Shown here: positions 43,503-51,862 of the stretch, one piece after another
Position numbering within the stretch: position 1 is the stretch's first letter
Layout of the letters: every line of letters begins with the position of its first letter
Assembly: GCF_016463975.1 (NCBI RefSeq)
Contig: NZ_JAEMNX010000010.1
Span: 62,001 to 126,000 of the forward strand
From: Marinomonas transparens
Lineage (GTDB): Bacteria > Pseudomonadota > Gammaproteobacteria > Pseudomonadales > Marinomonadaceae
Length of the DNA stretch: 64,000 nt
Reading direction: 5' to 3'
The notes under the pieces: generated by a model
Told to the model about the DNA's origin: nothing
The model's input: the letters and a program-made list of their open reading frames with translations, nothing else
Databases searched by the model: none
Translations under genes and position numbers: made by a program

Positions 43503-43676
43503 TCCCCCCCTCCCTAGCCCTCCCCTTCAAAGACACAAGGGGAGGGAACAAACCAACCTGCTGCTCATTCCCTGCCAATGTGGAAGGGAACAAACCGACA
43601 GCTCCTCCCCTGCCAATGTGGAAGGGAACAAACCAACCTGCTCCTCCCCCTGCCAAGGGGGAGGCTGGGAGGGGGT
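43503..43676. repeat. Tandem and inverted GC-rich repeat block between hsdS and HEPN gene
   Basis: Three copies of GGGAACAAACC start at 43544, 43586 and 43624 (42 and 38 bp apart), each unit having CCTGCCAA and a following G-rich stretch. The ends CCCCTCCC-TAGCCCTCCCC and GGAGGCTGGGAGGGG are inverted copies, so the block can fold. This looks like a dispersed palindromic repeat; it may insulate or attenuate expression of the HEPN-hsdR part. Confidence 0.75.
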
Positions 43677-44878
43677 TAAACAAACATCTTTTGCAGCAGG
43701 CCTTTTTTGAAGGTCTCTAGCTGCTTAATCTGCTGCGCCACCGCGTCTATCTTGGCATCAAAGGACGACAGGCAGTCAGCGATTTTTTGTTGTTCGGTTG
43801 GGCAAGGGTATAGAAACACAGAATCTGCAACTGTATTCCAATCAGCTCTTGGCATCTTTGATCCAGACTGAATATTAACGATTTTTTGAAAACGACTTGT
43901 TTGAACCACAAAAAATAAAAAATCATTCGTGATCTTTTTACCACGCAAGACCCAAATTTCAGATGAACACACACCATCAAAGTTTGGCTTAGCAAACTTA
44001 TTTAGATAAGGACGTAGTTTTCCAAAAAGTACATCCCCTTGTTTAAATAAAGTTTTGATGCTTTTTTGGTCTAATGAATTAAAAACATTAAGGATTTTAC
44101 CAGAACCTTGATCTAGGCTCTCAAGTTCAATAGCTGGATATTTAACTGTTTCAATAGACGAATTATAGGATTCGCTCACACGCTTCGCTATTACTCTAAA
44201 TTCATCACTCTCCCACTCAGCAAATTCACTACCATCATCCTGTTTAAAACGAAGAGTTTGAGAAAAGAGTTGTTGCATCAAGCCGCGCTTGTAGTCGTTT
44301 AGCAACTCGCGTTTACGGCACAGCTTGGTCAGCTTGTCGTCGATGCTGGTAAGGAAAGACGCGATTTTTTGTTGTTCTTCTACAGCTGGAAACAAGACAG
44401 TCAAATTAAGAAACTCATTTTGACCTAACGTTTTATTTCGCCCAGCACCTCCTGGGGAAGCAAGCCCTAAGAGGTATTTACCTCGCTTTCGCTTAAAGAA
44501 ATACAGCATAAATTCTAGACATGTTTGCCCATTCTTAGGCAAAAGCATCAGAAACCTATGTGATGCAATAAAACCTTGCTCAGCTTCAGAAGTTAGTGCT
44601 ACCGATTGTTCCCATGCAAAAACAATATTTATGACAAAGGCTTTTGGATTTACCCAAAATACTCTTTTGTCTCCTAAAGCTTTTCCTAGAATTGGCTCTT
44701 TATGGAACACCCCCTTTCCATGCGACCGAATTCCAATCTCTCGATAAACTCTATCAATATCTACGGCAACCGGATCGCTAACTTTTTCGACAAGAGAAAA
44801 TATTCTTTTACCTTCCCAAAAACGCCCCCCAAACTCTGGAAATCTCAGTTCTGGCACGGTGTTTTGCGCTGTTTTCAT
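43676..44878 (-). CDS. hsdS: Type I restriction-modification specificity subunit
   Basis: Protein of 400 residues with two target recognition domains (about 15-165 and 210-370), each followed by a conserved helical spacer: IASFLTSIDDKLTKLCRKRELL and IADCLSSFDAKIDAVAQQIKQL, both ending in a KRGLMQQLF/KKGLLQKMF motif. It determines the bipartite DNA target. The start overlaps the hsdM stop by four bases (ATGA). Base composition of the first half is AT-richer than hsdM, as is usual for exchangeable recognition domains. Confidence 0.93.
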   Translation of the reverse strand: MKTAQNTVPELRFPEFGGRFWEGKRIFSLVEKVSDPVAVDIDRVYREIGIRSHGKGVFHKEPILGKALGDKRVFWVNPKAFVINIVFAWEQSVALTSEAEQGFIASHRFLMLLPKNGQTCLEFMLYFFKRKRGKYLLGLASPGGAGRNKTLGQNEFLNLTVLFPAVEEQQKIASFLTSIDDKLTKLCRKRELLNDYKRGLMQQLFSQTLRFKQDDGSEFAEWESDEFRVIAKRVSESYNSSIETVKYPAIELESLDQGSGKILNVFNSLDQKSIKTLFKQGDVLFGKLRPYLNKFAKPNFDGVCSSEIWVLRGKKITNDFLFFVVQTSRFQKIVNIQSGSKMPRADWNTVADSVFLYPCPTEQQKIADCLSSFDAKIDAVAQQIKQLETFKKGLLQKMFV

Positions 44879-46482
44879 AACGGCGCCTCTATGCCCAGTT
44901 CGTCACAAAAACCTTGGATGGTTTTGTCCAGTTCCGCCATGTCCTTGTCTAGCTGTTTTAGCTCTTGGGTGACGGCAGCTAGGTCGATGGGCGCTTCTTC
45001 TTCAAAGGTATCCACATAACGGGGAATGTTGAGGTTGTAGTCGTTGTCAGCAATTTCTGAAAGCGGTGCGACGTGGGCGTATTTGTCGATCTCTAGGCGG
45101 TTGTCGTAGGCGGCGATAATGTCTTCAATGTGCTCAGGCTTGAGCAGGTTTTGGTTTTTCGCCTTGTCAAAGCCTTGGCTGGCGTCAATGAACAAGACAT
45201 TGTCTGGGTTTTCGCGGCATTTTTTAAACACCAAGATGCAGGTGGGAATGCTGGTGCCAAAGAAGATGTTGGCGGGCAAGCCGATCACGGCATCTAACCA
45301 GTTGCGTTCTTCGATCAGGTAACGACGAATATGGCCTTCGGCAGCGCCACGGAATAACACTCCGTGGGGTAACACCACGGCGAGGGTGCCGTTGTCGTCG
45401 AGCTGATACAACATATGTTGTACAAAGGCGAAATCGGCTTTCGAGCTGGGAGCCAGTTTGCCGTATTGGGCAAAGCGGTCGTCGCTTTCGAAGATCTTTT
45501 TCGCGCTCCACTGGGCGGAAAACGGCGGGTTGGCGACAATCGCGTCAAAGCGTTCGTCTATGTGCTGTGGATTTTCTAAAGTGTCTTCTTGTTTTAGATC
45601 AAAATTACGATAATGCACGCCGTGAAGAATCATGTTCATGCGGGCAAGGTTAAAGGTGGTGCGGTTCATTTCTTGGCCGTAAAAATGACCAATGTTGTCT
45701 TTGCCCACTTCTTTGGCCACCCGCAATAACAAGGAGCCTGACCCACAGGTTGGGTCATAGACGCTTTTTAAACGGCTTTTGCGATGGGTCACCAGTTTTG
45801 CCAATACGGTGGACACGGCTTGTGGTGTATAAAATTCACCGGCTTTTTTGCCAGCACCGGCGGCGAACTGGCCTATCAGGTATTCGTAAGCGTCCCCCAG
45901 TACATCACTTTCGCTGTCGCTGATGGCAAAGTCGATACTGTCTAGGTGCAGCATGATTTTCGCGATCAGGGCATTACGGGCATCTGGGTCGCGACCTAAT
46001 TTGCTAGAAGTGAGGTCCAGTTCTTCAAACAGGTGGTCGAAGTCGTCTTCACTTTCCGTGCCCATTGTAGAGCGTTCTATGTTGTTCAGTACTTCTTGTA
46101 GGTCACCAAGGATAAAGTCATCCACCTTGATATCTTGCTCTTTGTTGTCGGTTTCTTCCGTGTGGGCGCCGCGTTTAGCGAGGTTACTAAACAGTTCAGA
46201 GGGTTTTAAAAAGTAGCCGAGGCCGCCAAGAACTTCATCTTTTAACGCTTCAATAATGTCTTTTGTGGCATCGTCATTTTCGTCTAGAGTTTGGTAGGTG
46301 GGACTGCCGTCTTCGTCTTTTAGGATGTCATTACAGGCGTTCACTAAACGTTCGGAAAGGTATTTGTAGAAGATAAAGCCCAAGCAGTAATCACGGAATT
46401 CGTCTGCGTTCATTTTACCGCGCAGTTCGTTGGCGATGTTCCAGAGTTTTTGTTCGAGTTTCTTTTTTTGGTCTTCGGTCAT
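44875..46482 (-). CDS. hsdM: Type I restriction-modification methyltransferase subunit
   Basis: N6-adenine DNA methyltransferase of 535 residues. The N-terminal HsdM_N domain begins QKLWNIANELRGKMNADEFRDY. The SAM-binding motif VYDPTCGSGSLLLRVAKE is near residue 235 and the catalytic NPPF motif (AIVANPPFSAQWS) near 315. The ATG at 46482 gives the normal HsdM N-terminus; the reading to 46524 adds 14 unconserved residues. First gene of the hsdM-hsdS-HEPN-hsdR operon. Confidence 0.94.
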   Translation of the reverse strand: MTEDQKKKLEQKLWNIANELRGKMNADEFRDYCLGFIFYKYLSERLVNACNDILKDEDGSPTYQTLDENDDATKDIIEALKDEVLGGLGYFLKPSELFSNLAKRGAHTEETDNKEQDIKVDDFILGDLQEVLNNIERSTMGTESEDDFDHLFEELDLTSSKLGRDPDARNALIAKIMLHLDSIDFAISDSESDVLGDAYEYLIGQFAAGAGKKAGEFYTPQAVSTVLAKLVTHRKSRLKSVYDPTCGSGSLLLRVAKEVGKDNIGHFYGQEMNRTTFNLARMNMILHGVHYRNFDLKQEDTLENPQHIDERFDAIVANPPFSAQWSAKKIFESDDRFAQYGKLAPSSKADFAFVQHMLYQLDDNGTLAVVLPHGVLFRGAAEGHIRRYLIEERNWLDAVIGLPANIFFGTSIPTCILVFKKCRENPDNVLFIDASQGFDKAKNQNLLKPEHIEDIIAAYDNRLEIDKYAHVAPLSEIADNDYNLNIPRYVDTFEEEAPIDLAAVTQELKQLDKDMAELDKTIQGFCDELGIEAPL

Positions 46483-46569
46483 TGTGGCGCCATTCCTAAT
46501 GCATGCAAGGACATGGAAAGCCATGCCCTTTTGAATGGCAATTATTTTAGGGGGATTCCGCTCTAAAGG

Positions 46570-47904
46570 CTATGAGGAATCTTGGCTTAAGTTCTGCTCT
46601 ACCTGTACCAGTGCTTTACGGTAGATAAACCAAGCCGTGACACCCGCCAGTAGGTTACCCACCAGCACACCGATGAAGATGCCTTTCAGCCCCGCTAGTT
46701 CAGATCCTATCCATAAACATGGCAAGAAGAAGGCAAACAGGCGCAAGGCGGATATCAACAAGGCGATGTAGGATTTACCCAAGGCGTTGCAGACGGACAC
46801 CATTAACATGCAAACACCTAACCCTCCTAAACTGATCGGCACCAGCATAAGGTGTAAACTCAGCACGTCGGTTACTTCTTTTTCGCTGCTCATTAAGTTG
46901 GCAATAAAACCCGATGAGACAAAGGTCAATAAGGCGATCAGAACTTGTGAGGCGATAATGAATAGCACAGAAATGCGTACCAATTGACGAACATCTTGTA
47001 GCTGTTTGGCGCCTAACATGCGCCCTATCATGGGCGGCATGGACATGGTTAGCGCCAATACTGGCACGATGACAAAAAATTCAAAGCGAGAACCCAACGC
47101 CCACGCCCCGACCACCGCCGCGCCGAAGCCAGCCAGCAGTTTGGTCGCCAACATGGAAGACACAGACGGCAGCAATTGGCTGACCATGGCCGGCCCCATG
47201 ATGTTGCCTATCTCGGCCAGGCTTGCTTTCACATTGAACTCTTTCCAATCCAAGCTTAGCCATTTGTTTTGCATCACTTTTGGCGCGACCACCAACACAC
47301 CGAGACCAAAGGATACTATGGTGGCGATGGCGGCCCCTCTAATGCCAAGGTCTAACGTAAAGATAAAAATAGGGTCGAGTATCATGTTAAGAATGCTCGT
47401 CACCACCATTAGAATGCCGGGCAGCATGGTGTTGCCATTGGCTCGGCAAATACTGTAATAAAAATAGAGGATGGCCCCCACCCAAGAGCTTATGAGCCAA
47501 TAAGGCCAATAGCTGTCTATCACAGGAAACACATCTAATGGCGCACTGAGCATGGTTAAGATTGGGTGTCTCAATAACCAAATAATCATGCCCAATAAAG
47601 CGATTGCAACACCGCCAGACACAATCACCAAGCCACCCAATTTCTTAGCATAATTCACATTCTGAGCACCCAGTGCACGGGCAATCACTGCCGTCGCGGC
47701 AATGCCTAGGCCAATCTGCACGCCCATCTGTATCATTTGCACTGGCAGGGTAAAACCTTGTGCCGCGAGGGGCAAGATACCTAATTGACCGATAAAGGCA
47801 CTGTCAACCAGTTGAAAACTCATCAAGGACAAGATCCCGAACAACATGGGCCAGGTCATGCTAAATAGGTCGCGAGCGAGAGAAGGTTGGCTTGAAGAAG
47901 ACAT
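46570..47904 (-). CDS. MATE family efflux transporter
   Basis: Inner-membrane antiporter of about 444 residues with twelve hydrophobic helices in two MatE halves, typical of the DinF/NorM superfamily. The first half begins DLFSMTWPMLFGILSLMSFQLVDSAFIGQLG, the second VSQLLPSVSSMLATKLLAGFGA. Exports drugs or organic cations using Na+ or H+; substrate not predictable. The start is uncertain: ATG 47904 gives the conserved N-terminus, ATG 47928 would add eight residues, and neither has a strong ribosome site. Confidence 0.9.
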   Translation of the reverse strand: MSSSSQPSLARDLFSMTWPMLFGILSLMSFQLVDSAFIGQLGILPLAAQGFTLPVQMIQMGVQIGLGIAATAVIARALGAQNVNYAKKLGGLVIVSGGVAIALLGMIIWLLRHPILTMLSAPLDVFPVIDSYWPYWLISSWVGAILYFYYSICRANGNTMLPGILMVVTSILNMILDPIFIFTLDLGIRGAAIATIVSFGLGVLVVAPKVMQNKWLSLDWKEFNVKASLAEIGNIMGPAMVSQLLPSVSSMLATKLLAGFGAAVVGAWALGSRFEFFVIVPVLALTMSMPPMIGRMLGAKQLQDVRQLVRISVLFIIASQVLIALLTFVSSGFIANLMSSEKEVTDVLSLHLMLVPISLGGLGVCMLMVSVCNALGKSYIALLISALRLFAFFLPCLWIGSELAGLKGIFIGVLVGNLLAGVTAWFIYRKALVQVEQNLSQDSS

Positions 47905-47970
47905 AAGGTTGTGGACTACCATCAGCAAATTATTGATAGCATTATACGCTAATCAGGTGACAACTTTGTG

Positions 47971-49206
47971 CTATCTGTCTAAATTTCCAGAAGAAGATCT
48001 CGTTGCAAACACTAGGCAAGCAATCGCAATACAAGAAAAAACCAAGAAGCCAGCCGCTAATGGTGTCAGGGTAAAGTGATAAAACAGGCCCACAGTGACA
48101 GACAAAATAATGGCAATAAAACTCGATAGCGACGAAATGATAGAAGCCCCTAATCCTGCCGTCTGCCCCAGTGGTTCCATGGCCATGGCATTGACATTAC
48201 CAAACACCATGCTAAGGCAAGAAAACAACACCATGCAAATACCCATAAAAAGGTGAAAGGGCGGCACACCGTCAAATGACCACACCACCACTAGCAATAA
48301 AAAAGACAGGCTGATCATGATCATCAAGGCGCCATAAACACAGCGCTTCATACCGATACGCATAACAATCTTTGCATTAAAAAAATTCACCAGACTTGAG
48401 CCAATCGCTAACAGAGCAAAATACAGCGGAAAGCGTTCCCCCACTTGATAAATGTCCTGAAAAATAGACTGAGCTATACTGATGTAGAACATCACACAAG
48501 CAAAAACACAACCTAACAATAGGGTAAAGGCCATCACATCACGGCGAGAAACAATTAGGTAGGTATTTTGAGCAATCTGTGAGAAGACGAAAGGCACACG
48601 CTTCTCTTTCGGCAGGGTTTCAGGCTGACGCAACCACATCCAAATGCTGGCAATCAGGGCCTGAGCAATCAGCACAGCAAAAACCCAACGCCAACTGCCC
48701 AGCAGCATAACAAGCTGTCCCAAAAAAGGCGCTAACAAGGGCACAAGAATAAAGATCATCATCACATAGGACATGATGCGCGCCATAGCAGCGCCCTTAT
48801 ACATATCCCTAATCATCGCCCTAGAGACGATTTTCGGGCCCGATACTCCCAGCCCTTGGATCATACGTCCCACTAATAACATCGTCAGGGAAGACGCCAA
48901 CAAAGCAATAAACGAACCGATAATGAAGATCCCAACACCCAGAAAAATACTTTTTTTACGCCCCAACGTATCGGATAAAGGGCCAAAGACAATTTCACCA
49001 AAAACCATGCCGAACACCATTGCCGAGATAATCCACTGGGTTTGCTGGTAATCCTGAATATTCAGATCAGCAGCTATATGGGAAAAAGCCGGCAATATAG
49101 CGTCCATACTCAATGCCGTTAACGACATCATTAAAGCAAATAGCGCGATAAATTCTTTTTCAGGTAAATAGTCTGTAGCACTGGTGGCTTTTTTAAATAT
49201 CGACAC
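47971..49206 (-). CDS. Bcr/CflA family MFS drug exporter
   Basis: Major facilitator transporter of 411 residues with twelve membrane helices. The loop motif GPLSDTLGRKKSIFLGVGIF near 78 and the first-helix segment LTALSMDAILPAFSHIAADL are diagnostic of the DHA1 Bcr/CflA group. Likely proton-driven export of toxic compounds. It is divergent from the LysR gene with 76 bp between starts. Confidence 0.9.
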   Translation of the reverse strand: MSIFKKATSATDYLPEKEFIALFALMMSLTALSMDAILPAFSHIAADLNIQDYQQTQWIISAMVFGMVFGEIVFGPLSDTLGRKKSIFLGVGIFIIGSFIALLASSLTMLLVGRMIQGLGVSGPKIVSRAMIRDMYKGAAMARIMSYVMMIFILVPLLAPFLGQLVMLLGSWRWVFAVLIAQALIASIWMWLRQPETLPKEKRVPFVFSQIAQNTYLIVSRRDVMAFTLLLGCVFACVMFYISIAQSIFQDIYQVGERFPLYFALLAIGSSLVNFFNAKIVMRIGMKRCVYGALMIMISLSFLLLVVVWSFDGVPPFHLFMGICMVLFSCLSMVFGNVNAMAMEPLGQTAGLGASIISSLSSFIAIILSVTVGLFYHFTLTPLAAGFLVFSCIAIACLVFATRSSSGNLDR

Positions 49207-49282
49207 TAAACCAACATCCTTATAATGTATAAAATCGTTTCAGGTACTATAACCCTTAACAAGAATAACAAATGAGAAAGCA

Positions 49283-50233
49283 ATGGATATAGGTCTAGCC
49301 AAACACTTAAAACTCAATCAGTTACGCTTAATCTCGGTGATTGCTGAGCACGGCCAACTGAGTATTGCCGCCGATGAAATGGCGATGACACAACCCGCTG
49401 CATCGCGCATGCTGAGCGAAATTGAACAAACCATTGGCACCCGTTTATTTGTTCGTCATGCCAAAGGCATGGAGCCTACCTTAGTTGGCCAAGCCGTAGC
49501 ACGCCGAGCCCATAACCTCTTAGTAGAACTACGGGATCTTGCCCGCGAAGTAGACGAACTCAAAGCGGGTGGTGGTGGCACCACAGCCATCGGCGCAGTA
49601 ACAGGTGCGGCCGTGGGGTTCGTGATTCCAGCAGTACAACAATTACGTGCGATTTCGCCAAAAGCTGAAATCGACATTAATGTGGATACCAGTGATATTC
49701 TCGTACGTGACTTGATAGCGGGACATAACGACTTTGTACTCGCTCGTATCCCAACACAATATGACGCCAATGAATTCGAAATCTGCCCTGCTCGCACGGA
49801 ATCTGTCACCCTAATGGTGCGTCAGGACCATCCACTGGCAAGTCTTGATAAGGTTAGCGTTCATGATTTAATGCACTTCGAATGGGTTATGCAATCTCAC
49901 CGCGCGCCAATACGCGAAGCCGTAGAAGCGGCTTTCATGGAAGAATGCGCTGAGCTCCCTATCAGTATCACCAACAGCACCTCCCTACTCGCATTGCTGG
50001 CTATTTTAGTTTCTTCCAACGCCATTGCCCCTATCGCCAGTGAGGTCAGCGAATTGCTCATTGGAAATAAAGTTCAAGCCAATCTAAAAGCCTTAAAACT
50101 GGACCGCACCATTACCATGAGCCCTTATTATTTATTACAGATGCGTGGTCGACAGTTATCCCCCATTGCCAACCAACTTAAGCGTTTGGTGCTGGCGGAG
50201 TTAGAGCAAAAACCCATCAGACCAAACATATAA
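49283..50233 (+). CDS. LysR family regulator, GbpR-like
   Basis: Transcription factor of 316 residues with an N-terminal winged HTH (about 10-70, QLSIAADEMAMTQPAASRMLSEIEQ) and a substrate-binding domain. Sequence style (HAKGMEPTLVG, NFD-like VDTSDILVRDLIAGHNDFVLARIP) is that of GbpR, the galactose-binding-protein regulator next to chvE in rhizobia. Here it is convergent with the sugar-acid operon whose distal end is chvE-ggu, supporting the same role. The target site may be the repeats upstream of chvE. Confidence 0.88.
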   Translation: MDIGLAKHLKLNQLRLISVIAEHGQLSIAADEMAMTQPAASRMLSEIEQTIGTRLFVRHAKGMEPTLVGQAVARRAHNLLVELRDLAREVDELKAGGGGTTAIGAVTGAAVGFVIPAVQQLRAISPKAEIDINVDTSDILVRDLIAGHNDFVLARIPTQYDANEFEICPARTESVTLMVRQDHPLASLDKVSVHDLMHFEWVMQSHRAPIREAVEAAFMEECAELPISITNSTSLLALLAILVSSNAIAPIASEVSELLIGNKVQANLKALKLDRTITMSPYYLLQMRGRQLSPIANQLKRLVLAELEQKPIRPNI

Positions 50234-50269
50234 AAAAAGCGAGCCCTACTTTTTAAAGCAGAGCTCGCT
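50231..50269 (-). terminator. Rho-independent terminator of the ggu/sugar-acid operon
   Basis: On the minus strand AGCGAGC (50269-50263) pairs with GCTCGCT (50244-50238) across an 18-base loop, followed by a T run at 50238-50232. It lies 41 bp after the last gene and overlaps the end of the LysR gene. Confidence 0.7.
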
Positions 50270-50309
50270 CAACGGCTCATGGTGACACTAAGCCCAGGAG
50301 GATAATCAA

Positions 50310-51815
50310 CTAACCAACGAGGTCTTTCGGTAACAAGGCCGTTGGAATGTTTTGATAACACACTGGTCTCAAGAAGCGACGAATCGACAAAGTACCAACG
50401 GAAGTGGCACCAAAGTTCGTCGAAGCAGGGTAAGGCCCACCGTGAACCATGGTGTCGTTTACCTCTACGCCTGTTGGGAAACCATTTGCCAACAAGCGAC
50501 CCGCTTTACGTTCCAACACTGGCAATAATTTCTGACAAGCCTCGTGATCGCCATCATCTAGCTGAATAGTACAAGTCAATTGACCTTCCAAATGGCGAGC
50601 CAATTCAACCATTTGCTCAGTGCTCTGGGCTAAGACAACTAACCCCATCGGACCGAATACTTCCTGATGCAATGACGGGTTATCAAGCCAAGCTTGACCA
50701 CTCACCGTAAACAAATTAGCTAATGCAGTACGGCCTTCACTCTTGGTATGAACAAGGCTGGTTGCTGGTGATTCTGCAAACGCGGCGATACCAGAGCGAT
50801 AAGCATCGGCAATGCCATCCGTCAACATGGTTTGCGCTGGTGTATTTTCCAACGCAGAACTCGCTGCTGCCATCATGGTCTTTGCGTCTTCGTTATCTAA
50901 TACGATGGCAATACCCGGATTAGTACAGAACTGACCTGCACCCATCGTTAAAGAAGCCGCCCAGCCTTTGCCCAATTCCTCACCACGATTTTTCAGCGCT
51001 TCAGGCATCACAAACATGGGGTTTACTGAACCTAATTCCCCAAAGAAAGGAATCGGTTCCGGGCGCGCTGCACACAAGTCAAACAAAGCACGACCACCCG
51101 CTAAGCTACCAGTAAAGCCTACCGCTTTAATAAAAGGATGCTGCACGATCGCTTGACCCACTTGGCGATTGCCACCTTGAATAAGGGAAAAAACACCGTC
51201 TGGCATGTTGCAGGTTTTGATTGCGGCAGCAATCGCTTGAGCAACGATTTCACCTGTTCCAGGATGAGCAGAGTGTCCTTTAACGACGACAGGGCAGCCT
51301 GCCGCTAATGCCGCTGCGGTATCGCCACCCGCTGTAGAAAACGCCAGTGGGAAGTTAGAGGCACCAAACACAGCAACAGGGCCAATAGGACGTTGCACCA
51401 TGTGCATTTCTGGACGAGGTAAAGGCGCACGCTCTGGCAAGGCTTCATCAAAACGGCGATCTAAATACTCACCCGATAGAATATGCGTCGCGAACAAACG
51501 AAGCTGACCAACGGTACGACCACGCTCACCTTGTAAACGCGCCGCAGGTAGACCACTTTCTTGCACGCCAATTTCAGTTATAGCATCGCCTCTTGCGTCA
51601 ATTTCATCGGCAATGGCATTCAAAAATGCCGCACGATCTTCACGAGAAGAATAACCGTAAACGTCAAATGCCGCTTCAGCTGCTTGAGCTGCGGCTTCTA
51701 CATCCGACACTCGCCCTACTGCGAATTCATGGGAAGGCCCTGTGGACGGCTCTGAAGAAAATGTCTTATCGCCTGAGACCCATTTACCTGCAATAAAGTG
51801 CTGTCCCGTTAACAT
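50310..51815 (-). CDS. 2,5-dioxovalerate (alpha-ketoglutarate semialdehyde) dehydrogenase
   Basis: NADP-type aldehyde dehydrogenase of 501 residues giving 2-oxoglutarate in the last step of oxidative sugar-acid pathways. Features: GPVAVFGASNFPLAFSTAGGDTAAALAAG near 145, catalytic Glu in FFGELGSVNP near 265 and nucleophile in TMGAGQFCTNPG near 300. The GASNFP and ELGSVNP patterns set it apart from ordinary ALDHs and match the KGSADH group. Last gene of the operon. It supports a pentose or hexuronate route ending at the TCA cycle. Confidence 0.9.
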   Translation of the reverse strand: MLTGQHFIAGKWVSGDKTFSSEPSTGPSHEFAVGRVSDVEAAAQAAEAAFDVYGYSSREDRAAFLNAIADEIDARGDAITEIGVQESGLPAARLQGERGRTVGQLRLFATHILSGEYLDRRFDEALPERAPLPRPEMHMVQRPIGPVAVFGASNFPLAFSTAGGDTAAALAAGCPVVVKGHSAHPGTGEIVAQAIAAAIKTCNMPDGVFSLIQGGNRQVGQAIVQHPFIKAVGFTGSLAGGRALFDLCAARPEPIPFFGELGSVNPMFVMPEALKNRGEELGKGWAASLTMGAGQFCTNPGIAIVLDNEDAKTMMAAASSALENTPAQTMLTDGIADAYRSGIAAFAESPATSLVHTKSEGRTALANLFTVSGQAWLDNPSLHQEVFGPMGLVVLAQSTEQMVELARHLEGQLTCTIQLDDGDHEACQKLLPVLERKAGRLLANGFPTGVEVNDTMVHGGPYPASTNFGATSVGTLSIRRFLRPVCYQNIPTALLPKDLVG

Positions 51816-51862
51816 GTGTATCTCTCCTCATCGTCTTTGCATTATGAATGTTTGACAGCCAT

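Noticed and set aside
43544..43640. Possible CRISPR array (three short repeats)
   Set aside because: Only three units, the so-called spacers are themselves repeats, lengths differ (42 and 38 bp) and no cas genes are near.
43495..43683. 62-codon minus-strand ORF between hsdS and the HEPN gene
   Set aside because: Its residues derive from the GC-rich repeat block; no coding signature.
45224..45548. Two overlapping minus-strand ORFs inside hsdM
   Set aside because: Other-frame shadows of hsdM caused by its higher G+C; the hsdM frame has all methylase motifs.
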